Origin: [Mycobacterium] stephanolepidis
GTDB taxonomy: Bacteria; Actinomycetota; Actinomycetes; Mycobacteriales; Mycobacteriaceae
Direction: 5' to 3'
NCBI RefSeq assembly: GCF_002356335.1
Contig: NZ_AP018165.1
Coordinates: forward strand, 496,001 to 560,000
Length of the DNA: 64,000 bases
The translations under genes and the position numbers were made by a program. Shown here in pieces: positions 7,260 through 17,570 of the stretch (its first letter is position 1; the number at the start of each line of letters is the position of its first letter). The notes beneath the pieces were generated by a model. That model ran no database searches, was not told where the DNA came from, and worked only from the letters and a program-made list of their open reading frames with translations.

Positions 7260-8158
7260 CCGCCCTCGCCGGCCAGGGCGAAGCGACCGTCCGTTGTCTG
7301 CTCAACCAATCCGTCGACCAGCAAGGAGTCCAGCGCGCGGTCGCGTTGGGCTATGTCAGACAGCCACACCACGTCGAGCTGTGCCCGCGTCACAGGAATA
7401 CTGCTGCCGCGTAACACATCCAGCAATCGGCCCCGTACCTGGCGATCCGTACCGGCGAATTTCTGCACCGGCCGCGCGGGTGTATCCAATTCGGGTCGGC
7501 CCGCCTCGTGCCACGTGCAGGAACTGAGCGGACACAGCGGGCACTGCGGTGCACGGGCGGTGCACACCAGCGCGCCCAACTCCATGAGTGCCGCCGAGAA
7601 CCGTGCCCCGTTGTCGACGGGGAGTAATGCCTCGGCGTCTCGCAGGTCTCGCACCGATGGTGCGGAGTCGGCGACGCCGTGGACCACCCGCGCGATCACA
7701 CGGCGAACGTTGGTGTCCACCACCGGAACTCGCTGTCCATAGCCGAAGCAGGCAATGGCCCGCGCGGTGTACGCCCCGACTCCGGGCAGTGTCAGCAATG
7801 TCTCCACGTCGTCGGGTACCTGGTCGCCATAGTCGCGAGCCAGCACCGTGGCGCACTCGTGTAAGCGCATGGCGCGGCGCGGGTATCCCAGCTTTCCCCA
7901 AGCGCGTAGCACTTCTGCCACAGAGGTTTTCGCCATCGCGGACGGAACCGGCCAGCGTGCTACCCATTCCCGCCACACCGGTTCCACCCGGGACACCGGG
8001 GTCTGCTGGAGCATCACCTCGCTGATGAGGATGTGCCACGGCGTCGCCTCCGGATGGCGCCACGGAAGGTCTCGTTCGGCGACATCAAACCAGCTCAAAA
8101 GTTCGTCAGGGCACAATGACGGGTATGACAGCTGATCCGAGGTCCGCCTGGAAGGCAC
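7256..8158 (-). CDS. mutY: MutY, A/G-specific adenine DNA glycosylase
   Basis: Removes adenine mispaired with 8-oxoguanine. Visible features are the catalytic Glu in ISEVMLQQTP, the helix-hairpin-helix LPGVGAYTARAI, the catalytic Asp in VPVVDTNVRRV, and a [4Fe-4S] cysteine loop CTARAPQCPLCPLSSC (spacing C-x6-C-x2-C-x4-C). The length of 300 residues is similar to M. tuberculosis MutY (Rv3589), which has the same neighbours. The ATG at 8158 lies inside the divergent canB gene; a TTG at 8116, closer to the conserved ELLSWFDVAERDLPW core, may be the true start. Confidence 0.9.
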   Translation of the reverse strand: MPSRRTSDQLSYPSLCPDELLSWFDVAERDLPWRHPEATPWHILISEVMLQQTPVSRVEPVWREWVARWPVPSAMAKTSVAEVLRAWGKLGYPRRAMRLHECATVLARDYGDQVPDDVETLLTLPGVGAYTARAIACFGYGQRVPVVDTNVRRVIARVVHGVADSAPSVRDLRDAEALLPVDNGARFSAALMELGALVCTARAPQCPLCPLSSCTWHEAGRPELDTPARPVQKFAGTDRQVRGRLLDVLRGSSIPVTRAQLDVVWLSDIAQRDRALDSLLVDGLVEQTTDGRFALAGEGG

Positions 8159-8739
8159 TCAAAGAGGGTAACCAGCGTTTTGTGGGTGGCTTTCCGCAGC
8201 ATCCGAGTCAGAGCATTACGCGTCGGGCCGAGCTGGCCAATGGCCAGAACCCCAATGTGTTGTTGTTCGGGTGTTCGGATAGTCGGGTGGCGGCGGAGAT
8301 CATTTTCGATCAGGGCCTGGGCGATATGTTCATCGTGCGCACCGCCGGTCAGGTGATCGACTCGGCTGTCCTGGGCTCCATCGAGTACGCGGTGGCGGTG
8401 CTGGGTGTGCCGTTGATCGCGATCCTGGGCCACGACTCCTGTGGCGCGGTGGGGGCCACGGTGGCCGCTCTGGACACCGGAGAGGTGCCAGGCGGGTACA
8501 TCCGGGACCTGGTGGTGCGGGTGATGCCCTCGATCCTGGGGGGCCGCAAGGACGGACTGTCGCGCATCGATGAATTCGAGGCCCGCCACGTCGAAGAGAC
8601 CGGCACCAAACTCCTGCAGCGCTCACAGGTGGTCGCCGACGCGGTCAAGGCCAACAAGCTCGCCATCGTGTACCTGACCTACAAACTGGCCGACGGACGC
8701 ATCGTTTTACACGGCCACGTCGGCGACATCGGCGAGTAA
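8125..8739 (+). CDS. canB: Beta-carbonic anhydrase CanB
   Basis: A beta-class carbonic anhydrase of 204 residues. The zinc/active-site motif CSDSRVAAEIIFDQGLGD supplies Cys, Asp and Arg, and GHDSCGAVGA supplies His and the second Cys. It closely resembles M. tuberculosis Rv3588c (CanB) over WKALKEGNQRFVGG and RTAGQVIDSAVLGSIEYA. I prefer the ATG at 8125 (MTADPRSAWK). An in-frame ATG at 8116 adds three residues and would overlap mutY more. It interconverts CO2 and bicarbonate in the cytoplasm. Confidence 0.92.
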   Translation: MTADPRSAWKALKEGNQRFVGGFPQHPSQSITRRAELANGQNPNVLLFGCSDSRVAAEIIFDQGLGDMFIVRTAGQVIDSAVLGSIEYAVAVLGVPLIAILGHDSCGAVGATVAALDTGEVPGGYIRDLVVRVMPSILGGRKDGLSRIDEFEARHVEETGTKLLQRSQVVADAVKANKLAIVYLTYKLADGRIVLHGHVGDIGE

Positions 8740-8890
8740 AGATCTCAAAACCCCAGGTAAACGTGCATTCGGTAAACGTCACATGGCATCTCGGTGCCCG
8801 TGATGGGAGAATTAGACGGAATGCAGATTTCTCTGGGGGAGGGATGGGTAGTTCAGTGTGTACGTTGCTGCCACACGGGGGTGGCGACCG

Positions 8891-10423
8891 ATGAGCCGCG
8901 ACACTGGTCGCAGGCGGCCAAAGCACGCACTACCCAAATCAAATAACCGCTGGTCAGTAAGCAAAACCGCGGCCGGCCGAGTAGTCTTCGCCCTGCTGGC
9001 CTGCGCCAGTCTGGTGGTAACCGGCGCCGGTTGGCAGGTGTTTTACAAGGCGTTCAGCCATGTACCCACCTCCGGCGCCGAGGCCGAAGGCGGTAAGTCC
9101 AGCGACGGCTCGATGAACATGCTGCTCATCGGTCTGGACTCGCGGAAGGATCAGGACGGAAACGACCTGCCGAAGGCGGTGCTGAGCCAGCTGCATGCCG
9201 GTGATTCGGACGCTGGCGGCTACAACACCAACACCCTGATCCTCGTGCACGTCGGCGCCGACAACAAGGTCACCGCGTTCTCGATCCCCCGTGACGACTG
9301 GGTCCCCGCCGAGGGCATACCCGGTTACAAGCACATCAAGATCAAGGAAGCCTATGGCCTGACCAAGGCCAATGAGGCGGACAAGCTCGTCAACGAAGGC
9401 GTTACCGATCAGGCGACGCTGGAGCAGCAGAGCCGCGAGGCCGGTCGGCGTGCCACCCTCAATGCCGTCCACCGGCTTACCGGTCAGCCCATCGACTACT
9501 TCGCCGAGGTCAACCTGGTCGGCTTCTACGACTTGGCCTCCGAGCTGGGTGGGGTCACCGTCTGCCTGAACAATGCCGTCTACGACAGCTATTCGGGTGC
9601 GAACTTCCAGGCCGGAGAACAAACACTCAACGCCTCACAGGCCTTGGCGTTCGTGCGTCAACGTCATGGCCTGGAGAACGGTGACCTGGATCGAACCCAC
9701 CGCCAGCAGGCCTTCCTGATCTCGGTGATGCAGCAGCTGCGCAATGCCGGGACCCTCACCGACATCACGAAACTGAACGGCCTGATGAATGTCGTCCACA
9801 AGGACGTTGTGCTGTCAAAGGGCTGGACCGAGAAGCAATTCCAGCGCATCGGACAGATCGCTGACGGCAACGTGAACTTTCAGACGCTGCCCGTGGTGCG
9901 GTACGACACCATCAACGGTGCCGACGTGAACATCGTCGACCCGGTGGCGATCCGGGCCAAGGTGGCTGCCGCATTCAAGGGAGAGGATTCGGCGCCTGCG
10001 TCTGCTCCCGCGACGCCCACGAGCACTGTCGATGTCGTGAATGCCACCTCGACGTCCGGTCTGGCATCAACGATTTCGTCGGCACTGGTGAGCCGCGGCT
10101 ACACCAAAGGTGACGTACGGGATCCGGAAAGCGGCGAATCGACCAGTACCACCATCGATTACGGTGCGGGCGCTGATGCCGATGCCAAGACGATGTCCGC
10201 CATGTTGGGTATCGATGCGAAGCCCAGCGCGGATCCCACATTGGCGCCCGGGCGAATTCGGGTCATGCTGGGCGACGGATACTCTGCGCCGTCCGATGTC
10301 TTGAGTGCCGAAGACAGCGGCACCGCGAGCTCGATGGCCGGCCCGCTGAGTTCGGAGGACTACGCACCACCGGACTCGGGTAAGCCCGTTGTTGGCAGCA
10401 GTGGCATTCCCTGCGTCAACTAG
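8891..10423 (+). CDS. LytR-CpsA-Psr (LCP) family cell-wall ligase
   Basis: A 510-residue envelope protein. A basic N-terminus precedes one membrane helix (VVFALLACASLVVTGAGW). It is followed by the LCP catalytic domain (MNMLLIGLDSRKD, YNTNTLILVHV, FSIPRDDW, and the arginine-rich FVRQRHGLENGDLDRTHRQQ). The C-terminal LytR_C domain lies at roughly residues 375-460 (TVDVVNATSTSGLASTISS), with a low-complexity Ser/Pro tail. LCP enzymes in mycobacteria attach arabinogalactan to peptidoglycan. The ATG at 8891 is preferred; a GTG at 8858 preceded by GGGGGAGGG is an alternative. No function-specific neighbour is adjacent. Confidence 0.87.
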   Translation: MSRDTGRRRPKHALPKSNNRWSVSKTAAGRVVFALLACASLVVTGAGWQVFYKAFSHVPTSGAEAEGGKSSDGSMNMLLIGLDSRKDQDGNDLPKAVLSQLHAGDSDAGGYNTNTLILVHVGADNKVTAFSIPRDDWVPAEGIPGYKHIKIKEAYGLTKANEADKLVNEGVTDQATLEQQSREAGRRATLNAVHRLTGQPIDYFAEVNLVGFYDLASELGGVTVCLNNAVYDSYSGANFQAGEQTLNASQALAFVRQRHGLENGDLDRTHRQQAFLISVMQQLRNAGTLTDITKLNGLMNVVHKDVVLSKGWTEKQFQRIGQIADGNVNFQTLPVVRYDTINGADVNIVDPVAIRAKVAAAFKGEDSAPASAPATPTSTVDVVNATSTSGLASTISSALVSRGYTKGDVRDPESGESTSTTIDYGAGADADAKTMSAMLGIDAKPSADPTLAPGRIRVMLGDGYSAPSDVLSAEDSGTASSMAGPLSSEDYAPPDSGKPVVGSSGIPCVN

Positions 10424-10546
10424 CGCTCGGTGTGCCGCAACGGCGCTGCCGAATCGCCCTCAATTAGCACTGTGAAGTCTGTGTAGCTCGCCGACACGCC
10501 GAGCGAGGTCGGCCATCCTGTAGTGACCTGCGCTTACCGTTGAATC

Positions 10547-11293
10547 GTGATTGACATGCACCCCTCAGGCCCGCTGCCTTCGGAGATCTATTGGCGGCGC
10601 CGCGCCCTCGCGATCGGTGTGGCGGTGGTTGTGGTCGCCATCGTCGCCGCGGTGATCTTTGCGCTGGTCGGTGGCAGTGCAGGAGCCGACACCAAGGCCG
10701 CGGATCAGCCTGCTGAGGCGGCGGCATCCGCCGGTAAGCCGGTCATCCTGCCGCCCAACGAGATCCAGAAGCCGACCGACAAGCCCGTGGATGCGCCCGT
10801 TCATGACGGACCGCCCATCGCGAAGCCCGAATTGGTGCCGCCGGTGGCGTTGAACCCCGGCGATGATTGCCCCGATGCGACGCTCGCGGTGAAAGCCTCC
10901 ACCGATAAGCCCAGCTATCTGGCCGGCGAGCAGCCCAAGTTCACCATGGTGGTCACCAATATCGGCCTGGTGCAGTGCAAGCGAGACGTGGGTGCCGCTG
11001 TGCTGGCCGCTTCGGTGTTCAGTGTCGACAACAAGCGGATCTGGGCCAATCTGGATTGCGCTCCGTCGCAAGAGAACTCCATCAAGACCTTCAACCCCGG
11101 CGAGCAGGTGACCACCGAGGTCACCTGGACCGGAATGGGTTCCGCGCCCAACTGCCCACTGCCTCGCCCGGCCATCGGCCCGGGAACCTACTCGCTGGTG
11201 GTTCAGCTGGGAGATCTGCGCAGCGCGCCAGTGCCTTTCATCATCGGTGAGAAGCCCGCCGACGCGCCGCCGCCACCAGGACCACCGGCCTAG
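10547..11293 (+). CDS. Membrane-anchored extracytoplasmic protein (Rv3587c-like)
   Basis: A 248-residue protein with a single N-terminal membrane helix ([22 protein letters not shown]), then a Pro/Ala-rich linker. The extracellular domain follows from about residue 105 ([33 protein letters not shown]), with four cysteines and an Ig-like beta pattern. It occupies the position of M. tuberculosis Rv3587c between canB and disA. The start is GTG 10547 or ATG 10556. No enzymatic motif is visible; a structural or binding role at the envelope is a guess. Its stop shares a CTAG with the disA stop. Confidence 0.8.
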   Translation: MIDMHPSGPLPSEIYWRRRALAIGVAVVVVAIVAAVIFALVGGSAGADTKAADQPAEAAASAGKPVILPPNEIQKPTDKPVDAPVHDGPPIAKPELVPPVALNPGDDCPDATLAVKASTDKPSYLAGEQPKFTMVVTNIGLVQCKRDVGAAVLAASVFSVDNKRIWANLDCAPSQENSIKTFNPGEQVTTEVTWTGMGSAPNCPLPRPAIGPGTYSLVVQLGDLRSAPVPFIIGEKPADAPPPPGPPA

Positions 11294-12375
11294 CCGGTTT
11301 GTTCGGTAAGCGTCGATTCGGCCAGGCGGGACAGCCCTTCACGGATGTGCCGGGCCCACATGGCCCCGATTCCCTCCACCGACTGCAGATCTGTCGCGCT
11401 GGCGGCCAGGAGCCCCTGTAGGGACCCGAAGGCTCTGACCAGCCTGTCGATGTGTGCGAACTGAAGTCGGGGGATGTGCGTCATGGCCCGGTAACCGCGG
11501 GAACTCATCGCGGTGTCCTGGGCTTCGACGGTCGATGGGTACCCGAATGTGCGTGACAGCACCGTCAGGTCCAGAAGATCGGTGTCCGAGAGCGTGTCCA
11601 GATCTTCCAGCGTCGACGCGATCTGCGCCTGTGTCGGTGGCTCGGGGTTGGCGTGATAATCCCGCACCAGCAGTTCGCGTTCGGTGTCGTTATCGCCGAC
11701 CAGCTCGCCGATCTGCAGTTTGAGCTGTCGTCCATCGGTGCCGAGCTCGATGACATCGAGTTCGATGTCCTGGCTGATCCGGCGCACCAGTTCCAGCCGC
11801 TGCGCCACGGTCATGACCTCGCGCAGGGTCACGAAGTCCTCGATCTCCGCGGTGGACAGCGACGAGGTCACCTCGTCCAGTCGTGTCTTGTAGCGCTCGA
11901 GGGTGGATACCGCCTGATTGACCCGGGACATGACGGTCGCCGAATCCATGACCACATGCCGGATGCCGGCGGTGTACACGCTCACGATGTTCATTGAGTG
12001 GCTCACCGACACAACGGGATAATCTGTCTGAATGGCCGTTCGCTCGGCGGAGCGGTGCCGGGTACCGGATTCTTCGGTCGGGATGGACGGGTCGGGGACC
12101 AGTTGCACATTGGCGCGAACGATGCGCGATCCGTCCGTGGACAGCACCACGGCACCGTCCATCTTGGACAGCTCGCGAAGTCGGGTCGGGGCGAAAGCGA
12201 CATCGAGCGAGAAACCGCCGTCGCAGATGCTCTCGACCTTGTCGTCGTAGCCTAGGACTATCAGTGCCCCGGTGCGACCACGAAGAATGCGCTCCAGGCC
12301 GTCGCGCAGAGGTGTGCCCGGCGCTAGCCGGGCCAGGGTCTCCCGCATTCGTGCGTTGGCTTCCGCGTTGTCCAT
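11290..12375 (-). CDS. disA: DisA, DNA-integrity scanning diadenylate cyclase
   Basis: Makes cyclic di-AMP from ATP and scans branched DNA. The 361-residue protein has the N-terminal DAC domain with the catalytic DGA at residues 73-75 and RHR at 106-108 ([10 protein letters not shown]). A central helical spine follows, and a C-terminal helix-hairpin-helix region sits around [18 protein letters not shown]. Length and motifs match M. tuberculosis DisA (Rv3586). radA lies on the same strand upstream, with the thioesterase gene on the opposite strand between them, as expected for a conserved disA-radA neighbourhood. Confidence 0.95.
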   Translation of the reverse strand: MDNAEANARMRETLARLAPGTPLRDGLERILRGRTGALIVLGYDDKVESICDGGFSLDVAFAPTRLRELSKMDGAVVLSTDGSRIVRANVQLVPDPSIPTEESGTRHRSAERTAIQTDYPVVSVSHSMNIVSVYTAGIRHVVMDSATVMSRVNQAVSTLERYKTRLDEVTSSLSTAEIEDFVTLREVMTVAQRLELVRRISQDIELDVIELGTDGRQLKLQIGELVGDNDTERELLVRDYHANPEPPTQAQIASTLEDLDTLSDTDLLDLTVLSRTFGYPSTVEAQDTAMSSRGYRAMTHIPRLQFAHIDRLVRAFGSLQGLLAASATDLQSVEGIGAMWARHIREGLSRLAESTLTEQTG

Positions 12376-12425
12376 CGCGCCCCTCCCTCTCCAGGCTCGG
12401 TTCGCCGCAGTTAGATTACGTGGTC

Positions 12426-12941
12426 ATGTCGACGTGGACGTTGCCCGAGGGGCTAGAGCCGGTTAGCCGCGGCCCGGAAGCCCCCGCTCCGGGGGCGGCA
12501 CTGAACCCGGGTTGGCCCCGGAGATTTAGTTACCCCGGATCCGAGGAGGACCTGTGGGGCACGCGGTTCTTCGCCGGTGAGGGCGCCGGCGTCACCGGCC
12601 AGTTCGAGGTTCTCCCCGAGCTCGAGGGTGGACCCGGCGTCATCCACGGTGGCGTCATGGCGGCCATTTTCGATGAGCTACAGGGTGTTTTGGGCATCGT
12701 GACGCAGTTGATCGCCGTCACGGCGCATTTGGAGGTCGACTATCGCAGGCCCATTCCCGTCGGAGCAACGGTAGATCTGGCCGCCGCCGTCGAGGGCAGG
12801 GTCGGACGCAAGCTGTACACGACGGCCGGTGCGCGAATCGACGGTGAGCTGGTGGCCAGTTCGCAGGGCATCTTCGTGATCATCGACCCGGATGCGCACT
12901 ACGGTGAAGGTGCCTCGCGGACGCTCGGCATCAGTCCGTAA
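12426..12941 (+). CDS. Hotdog-fold thioesterase (PaaI family)
   Basis: A 171-residue hotdog protein. The family signature is [14 protein letters not shown] (about residues 76-89), followed by the strand pattern [43 protein letters not shown]. That is typical of PaaI/YbdB-like acyl-CoA thioesterases. The start ATG at 12426 lies 51 bp from the divergent disA start. The 3' end overlaps radA by 11 bp in convergent orientation. The substrate is unknown. Confidence 0.83.
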   Translation: MSTWTLPEGLEPVSRGPEAPAPGAALNPGWPRRFSYPGSEEDLWGTRFFAGEGAGVTGQFEVLPELEGGPGVIHGGVMAAIFDELQGVLGIVTQLIAVTAHLEVDYRRPIPVGATVDLAAAVEGRVGRKLYTTAGARIDGELVASSQGIFVIIDPDAHYGEGASRTLGISP

Positions 12942-14352
12942 GTCCTTGTGCCAGACGGAGGCTCGGACGCTTTTCCGGCTCGATTCGGCGCGCCTCGGAG
13001 AGTACTTCAAGGGCCCTGCCGACCGTGGGGCAGCGCAGCAGGTGCATACCGGCCGGATGTAGGTCGTCCCCCTCGGGGGGAATGACCGCATGGGTGTAGC
13101 CGAGCCGCGCGGCTTCGGCGATGCGCTTGCCCACGGCGGCGGTGCGCCGGATATCGCCCGCCAGTCCCACCTCACCGATGAACACCATGTTCGCGGGCAG
13201 TGCGATGTCGGTGTAGGCCGAGGCCACCGCCATCAGGATGGCCAAATCCGACGACGGGTCGGTCATCCGCATGCCGCCCACCGTTGCCATGTAAATATCG
13301 TTGTTACCCAATGGAATTCGTCCGTGGCGTTCCAGGACCGCGGTGACCATCGCCGAACGTGCGTGATCGAGCCCGCTCACTGCGCGCCGCGGTGACGGGT
13401 TGGTCGAAGTGGTGACGAGAGACTGCACCTCGCCGAGTAGGGGGCGCTTACCGTCGAGGGTGACCGTCACCGCCGTTCCGGGAGCGGCCTTCTCGCGATG
13501 TTCCAAGAACAACCCGGACGGATCGGATACGCACTCGATCCCTTTGTCGCGCAACTGAAAACATCCGACCTCGTCGGCGGAGCCGAATCGGTTCTTGACT
13601 CCACGCACCATGCGCAACGCCGTGTGCTTGTCGCCCTCGAAGTGCAACACCACGTCTACCAGGTGTTCCAGGGACCGTGGCCCGGCGATCGCGCCGTCCT
13701 TGGTGACATGGCCGACCAGCACCATCGCCACCCCCGAGGACTTCGCCGCCATGGTCAGCGCCGTCGTGACCGCACGCACCTGGGTGACACCGCCGGTCAC
13801 GCCGTCGGCATCGGTCGTGGACATGGTCTGCACCGAATCGATAATCGCCAGTGTGGGTTTGACCGCCTCGATATGCCCCAGCACGCTGTGTAGGTCAGAT
13901 TCGGAGGCCAGATACACCTCGTCGTGCGCACAACCGGTGCGTTCGGCCCGAAGCCGAACCTGGGCCGCCGACTCCTCGCCGCTGATATACAGCGCGCGCC
14001 TGCCAGAGGCCGCCCACTGGTGGACAACCTTCAGTAGCAGCGTCGACTTGCCGACGCCCGGCTCGCCGGCGAGCAGATTGACCGAGCCCGGGATGACGCC
14101 GCCGCCCAGCACCCTGTCGAGCTCGGAGACACCCGTGGGCTGGTGCTTGGTGGTGTCGGTGGGGATGCTGGTGATGGGCACTGCTGCCGAGGCCGGAGCC
14201 ACCGCTCGCACCGCGCCGAGCCCGCCGATGGACGACAGCACGGCGGTTTCGCTCACGCTGCCCCAGGTGCCGCAATCGGGGCAGCGGCCCACCCATTTGG
14301 CGGTGGTGTGCTGGCATTCCGAACAGCGGTACTGCGCGCGGGGTTTGGCCAC
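12931..14352 (-). CDS. radA: RadA/Sms recombination ATPase
   Basis: A 473-residue branch-migration helicase. Cys10, Cys13, Cys24 and Cys27 form the N-terminal zinc finger (CSEC and CPDC). Walker A GEPGVGKS lies at 96-103, the RadA signature KNRFG follows, and the C-terminal Lon-protease-like domain includes [23 protein letters not shown]. This is the full RadA architecture and agrees with M. tuberculosis Rv3585. It acts with RecA on recombination intermediates; association with disA is conserved in many Gram-positive bacteria. Confidence 0.95.
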   Translation of the reverse strand: MAKPRAQYRCSECQHTTAKWVGRCPDCGTWGSVSETAVLSSIGGLGAVRAVAPASAAVPITSIPTDTTKHQPTGVSELDRVLGGGVIPGSVNLLAGEPGVGKSTLLLKVVHQWAASGRRALYISGEESAAQVRLRAERTGCAHDEVYLASESDLHSVLGHIEAVKPTLAIIDSVQTMSTTDADGVTGGVTQVRAVTTALTMAAKSSGVAMVLVGHVTKDGAIAGPRSLEHLVDVVLHFEGDKHTALRMVRGVKNRFGSADEVGCFQLRDKGIECVSDPSGLFLEHREKAAPGTAVTVTLDGKRPLLGEVQSLVTTSTNPSPRRAVSGLDHARSAMVTAVLERHGRIPLGNNDIYMATVGGMRMTDPSSDLAILMAVASAYTDIALPANMVFIGEVGLAGDIRRTAAVGKRIAEAARLGYTHAVIPPEGDDLHPAGMHLLRCPTVGRALEVLSEARRIEPEKRPSLRLAQGLTD

Positions 14353-14747
14353 ACCGCGACGTTAGCCTCCGGGTGTGACAAGACCGAGTCAACACAGCCC
14401 AGGGGTGGCGAACGGTTGTATCTGTCGGAATCGGGCGCGGTAGATATCTGCGCGGTTCCGTGTCAGTCACGCCCCGTGCTTCGCGTTGGTCGAGCATTTG
14501 TGATGCGTATGTTTCCTGCTGTTTCTGTGATTTGCATGCAACTGTGCACTTTTTCAGAGAGCTTCGAGCGGATCGGGAAGCCGCGATGCTCCGAGTGGAA
14601 AATGTAGTGCACAACTACGACAAATATATGCCCTGAACTGGGCGTAATATCCTCAGTTCGTGAGCGTCGCAGCAGCACAACTTGCGACCGAAGGCATCCT
14701 GCCATACTGTTACTGGTGTACAACTGTTAACTGAAATGGAGCCAAGC
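14353..14747. other. Gene-free upstream region of the desaturase operon
   Basis: About 395 bp between radA and the oxidoreductase gene without a convincing protein. It is noticeably less GC-rich than its surroundings (for example 14500-14560 and 14600-14660), which suggests promoters for radA and the desaturase operon. Just upstream of the desaturase operon the heptamer ACTGTTA occurs twice in direct orientation (14706-14712 and 14723-14729), the second overlapping the palindrome GTTAAC; this could be a regulator site. Confidence 0.45.
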
Positions 14748-15863
14748 ATGTCTCTCAAAATTCAGACTTGGACTTCTTCTCGGCTTGCACGTCGGGTGTT
14801 GACCTCCTCGTTCGTCAAGGCGGCCACGACCCCTCACGGTGTTGACCGCTACTTCGAAATGCTCGACCCGTTGTGGTCCACGACTGAGATCCGCGCCGAG
14901 GTGACCGACGTCGTCCGGAAGACCAAGGACAGCGTCACTCTGACTTTGCGGCCCAACGCCAACTGGAAAGGCTTCCGGGCCGGACAGTTCGTCAAGCTCT
15001 CGGTTGAGATCGACGGCATCCGCCGCACCCGTTGCTACTCGCCGGCGAATTCGCAGTTCCGCCGTGACGGCCAGATCGAGCTCACGATCAAAGTAGATCC
15101 GAACGGGCTTGTCTCGCCCTGGGTGCTGGCCAACGCCGAGCCTGGCTTGGTCGTACAGATCTCCGCCGCGCAAGGCGAGTTCTATCTGCCGCTGCCGCAC
15201 CCGCGAAGCATCCTGCTGATCAGCGGTGGTTCGGGAATCACGCCGGTGATGTCGATGCTGCGCACGCTCACCGACAAGGCGTACATCGGAAAGATCACCT
15301 TCCTGCACTACGCGTTCACCAAGGACGACGTGATCTACCAGGCTGAAATCGATGAGATCAAGGCCAAGTACGAAGGCGTCAGGATCTTTCGTGCGTATAC
15401 CGAAGCGTCCGACGGAGACCTCGAGGGCTACTTCAGCAAGGAGCACCTGCTCGCCGTTGACCGCCACTACGCAGAAGCCGAGACGTATCTGTGCGGTCCG
15501 ATGCCGCTCATGAATGCGGTCCGCGAGATCTTCGATGCGGAGGGTCTCTCTGACAAGCTTCATCTCGAGCAGTTCGCCGCTCCGATCCACACCGTCGGCA
15601 CAGACGACGCCGAGGGCGACCTCACCTTCTCCGAGTCGAATCTGGCCGTCGCCAACAACGGCCAGACGATCCTCGAGCAGGCCGAGGCCGCGGGCCTGAC
15701 CCCGGAGTACGGCTGTCGCATCGGCATCTGCTTCACGTGTGTTCGCAAGAAGGACAGCGGAACGACCCAGAACGTGCTCAACGGCGACCTCTGCAGCGAC
15801 GGTGACACCAACGTCAAGCTCTGCATCAACAAGCCCGTCGGCGATGTCGTCATCGCCCTCTGA
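14748..15863 (+). CDS. Ferredoxin-NAD(P)H oxidoreductase partner of acyl-CoA desaturase (Rv3230c-like)
   Basis: A 371-residue electron-transfer flavoprotein. The FAD-binding segment includes RTRCYSPANSQF. The NAD(P)H domain has LLISGGSGITPVMSML and the typical CGPMPLM. A C-terminal plant-type [2Fe-2S] domain carries CRIGICFTC plus a distal Cys in VKLC. The ATG at 14748 is followed by a basic N-terminus. Directly downstream (46 bp) is a membrane desaturase, mirroring M. tuberculosis Rv3230c-Rv3229c (desA3), where the reductase feeds electrons to the delta-9 desaturase. It probably forms one operon with it. Confidence 0.9.
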   Translation: MSLKIQTWTSSRLARRVLTSSFVKAATTPHGVDRYFEMLDPLWSTTEIRAEVTDVVRKTKDSVTLTLRPNANWKGFRAGQFVKLSVEIDGIRRTRCYSPANSQFRRDGQIELTIKVDPNGLVSPWVLANAEPGLVVQISAAQGEFYLPLPHPRSILLISGGSGITPVMSMLRTLTDKAYIGKITFLHYAFTKDDVIYQAEIDEIKAKYEGVRIFRAYTEASDGDLEGYFSKEHLLAVDRHYAEAETYLCGPMPLMNAVREIFDAEGLSDKLHLEQFAAPIHTVGTDDAEGDLTFSESNLAVANNGQTILEQAEAAGLTPEYGCRIGICFTCVRKKDSGTTQNVLNGDLCSDGDTNVKLCINKPVGDVVIAL

Positions 15864-15909
15864 TCAACGCTGAGCCAGCCTCAACCACAGCCCTGAAGGA
15901 GACACGAAA

Positions 15910-17127
15910 ATGACTACTTTCGCACCCGCGGCCAAGCAGAGGAACCAAAAGAAGCCGACTACTTACGCACCCCCGGCCAGGCCGAACGACCTCAAGAAAC
16001 TGTCGCCCGAGCAGATCGAGGAGTTCGGCAAGGAAATGGACGCCCTGCGGGCACGCATCGTCGCAGACCTTGGTGAGAAGGATGCCTCGTACATCCGCGG
16101 CATCGTGAACAAGCAGAAGAAGCTCGAACTCGCCGGCCGCGTGCTGTTGTGGGCTGGCTGGTTCCCGCCGGCCTGGCTCGCCGGTGTTGCCGCTCTGTCG
16201 TTATCGAAGATCATCGACAACATGGAGATCGGGCACAACGTCATGCACGGCCAGTACGACTGGATGCAGGACCCGGCTTACACGTCGAAGAACTTCGACT
16301 GGGACAACACCATCGCCGCTGACAGCTGGCTGTACACGCACAACTACGTGCATCACACCTTTACCAACATCGTCGGCAAAGACCACGACGCCGAGGGCTA
16401 CGGTGTGATGCGCATGACCGAGGAGCAGCCATGGCACCCGATCTGGCTGCTTAATCCCGTCTTCTGTGCCACCCTCCAGATCTTCTTCCAGTGGGGAACC
16501 GCGATTCAGGAGCTCGAAACGGAGAAGTTCATCCGCGGCGAGAAGTCATGGTCCGACATGCGATCGGGTATCGCCCGATTCCGCGCGAAGGCCGGTAAGC
16601 AGGCGCTCAAGGATTACGTCATCTTCCCTTTGCTGTCGGGCCCGGGGGCGCCGTTCACGTTCGCTGGAAACGTCGCCGCCAATCTGGTCCGCAACCTGTG
16701 GGCATCGTCGGTGATCTGGTGCGGCCACTTCCCCGAAGGGGTCCAGACCTTCTCGATCGAAGAGACCGAGGACGAGAGCCACGCCGCCTGGTACTATCGC
16801 CAGATCCTCGGCTCGGCCAACTTCACCGGTTGGAAGGGCATCGACATTCTGTCGGGCAATCTGAGCTACCAGATCGAGCATCATCTGTTCCCCGACCTCC
16901 CTGCGTACCGCTATGCAGAGATTGCGGTCGAGGTTCGCAAGATGTGCGACAAGTACGGCATCGCGTACCACGAGGCTTCGATGGCGAAGCAGCTGGGAAG
17001 TGTCTACAAAAAGGTGTTCAAGCTTTCGTTCCCGGACAACTTCTTTGAGAAGTCGCCGATTGCGACGATGGCAGACATCATCGCGTTCCCGGTGCGGATG
17101 GTCAGGCGCCGGTTCCAGGCGCGCTAA
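15910..17127 (+). CDS. desA3: Membrane stearoyl-CoA-type fatty acid desaturase
   Basis: A 405-residue integral membrane di-iron desaturase. The three histidine boxes are complete: GHNVMH (His109/His113), HNYVHH (His144/148/149) and QIEHH near residue 324. Hydrophobic segments lie at about 80-100 and 165-185. It should insert a delta-9 double bond in stearoyl/palmitoyl-CoA using electrons from the upstream reductase. The pair resembles M. tuberculosis desA3, but here it lies between radA and lpqE, which are neighbours in M. tuberculosis. The stop TAA overlaps the convergent small gene. The gene symbol is assigned by similarity and could be a paralogue. Confidence 0.85.
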   Translation: MTTFAPAAKQRNQKKPTTYAPPARPNDLKKLSPEQIEEFGKEMDALRARIVADLGEKDASYIRGIVNKQKKLELAGRVLLWAGWFPPAWLAGVAALSLSKIIDNMEIGHNVMHGQYDWMQDPAYTSKNFDWDNTIAADSWLYTHNYVHHTFTNIVGKDHDAEGYGVMRMTEEQPWHPIWLLNPVFCATLQIFFQWGTAIQELETEKFIRGEKSWSDMRSGIARFRAKAGKQALKDYVIFPLLSGPGAPFTFAGNVAANLVRNLWASSVIWCGHFPEGVQTFSIEETEDESHAAWYYRQILGSANFTGWKGIDILSGNLSYQIEHHLFPDLPAYRYAEIAVEVRKMCDKYGIAYHEASMAKQLGSVYKKVFKLSFPDNFFEKSPIATMADIIAFPVRMVRRRFQAR

Positions 17128-17489
17128 TCAGGGGGCAGCGGGACGATGCGGTCCTGGCAGTTCACGGTCTTCTCGCCGTCGTTGGACAGGACGGTCTGCC
17201 CGTCCACGAGAATCCGGCAGTAAATGTGTCCCGAGCCCCAGATCGCCGTCACCTGCTTGACGGTGTCCTGGTACGGCCAGGCCACCGTCACCGACCATGG
17301 CAGCTTGACGTCGCTGACGGACTGCGGCGTTCCGTTGTAGCCGCCGTAGCTGATGGTGCCGGCTTCGGGTGTCTTACCGGCTGCCCACACCAGGTAGGTC
17401 ACCTTGGGGGGTGCGGCCTGTGCGGTCCCAGGGAGGGCTAGGCCAACGACTGCGGTTGCCGCGGTTACCGCTGCCAGGGTTCGCTTCAC
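17124..17489 (-). CDS. Small secreted protein, MmpS-like fold
   Basis: A 121-residue protein with a clear signal peptide (MKRTLAAVTAATAVVGLALP, cleavage after AQA). The mature part reads VTYLVWAAG...TISYGGYNG...LPWSVTVAWPY, then HIYCRILVDGQTVLSNDGEKTVNC. Two cysteines probably form a disulfide. The pattern (VTYxVW, TIxY, LPW, xCxIxVDGxxV) recalls the periplasmic beta-sandwich of MmpS proteins and is shared with the neighbouring gene at 17571. Function is unknown; no MmpL partner is adjacent. Confidence 0.75.
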   Translation of the reverse strand: MKRTLAAVTAATAVVGLALPGTAQAAPPKVTYLVWAAGKTPEAGTISYGGYNGTPQSVSDVKLPWSVTVAWPYQDTVKQVTAIWGSGHIYCRILVDGQTVLSNDGEKTVNCQDRIVPLPPD

Positions 17490-17570
17490 GGTGTCCTCCC
17501 GGTTCAGGCTTTGGGCCGGAAGTTATCACGACGACCGCGGGCAATGGGCCGATTCGTCACACCGTCGACG

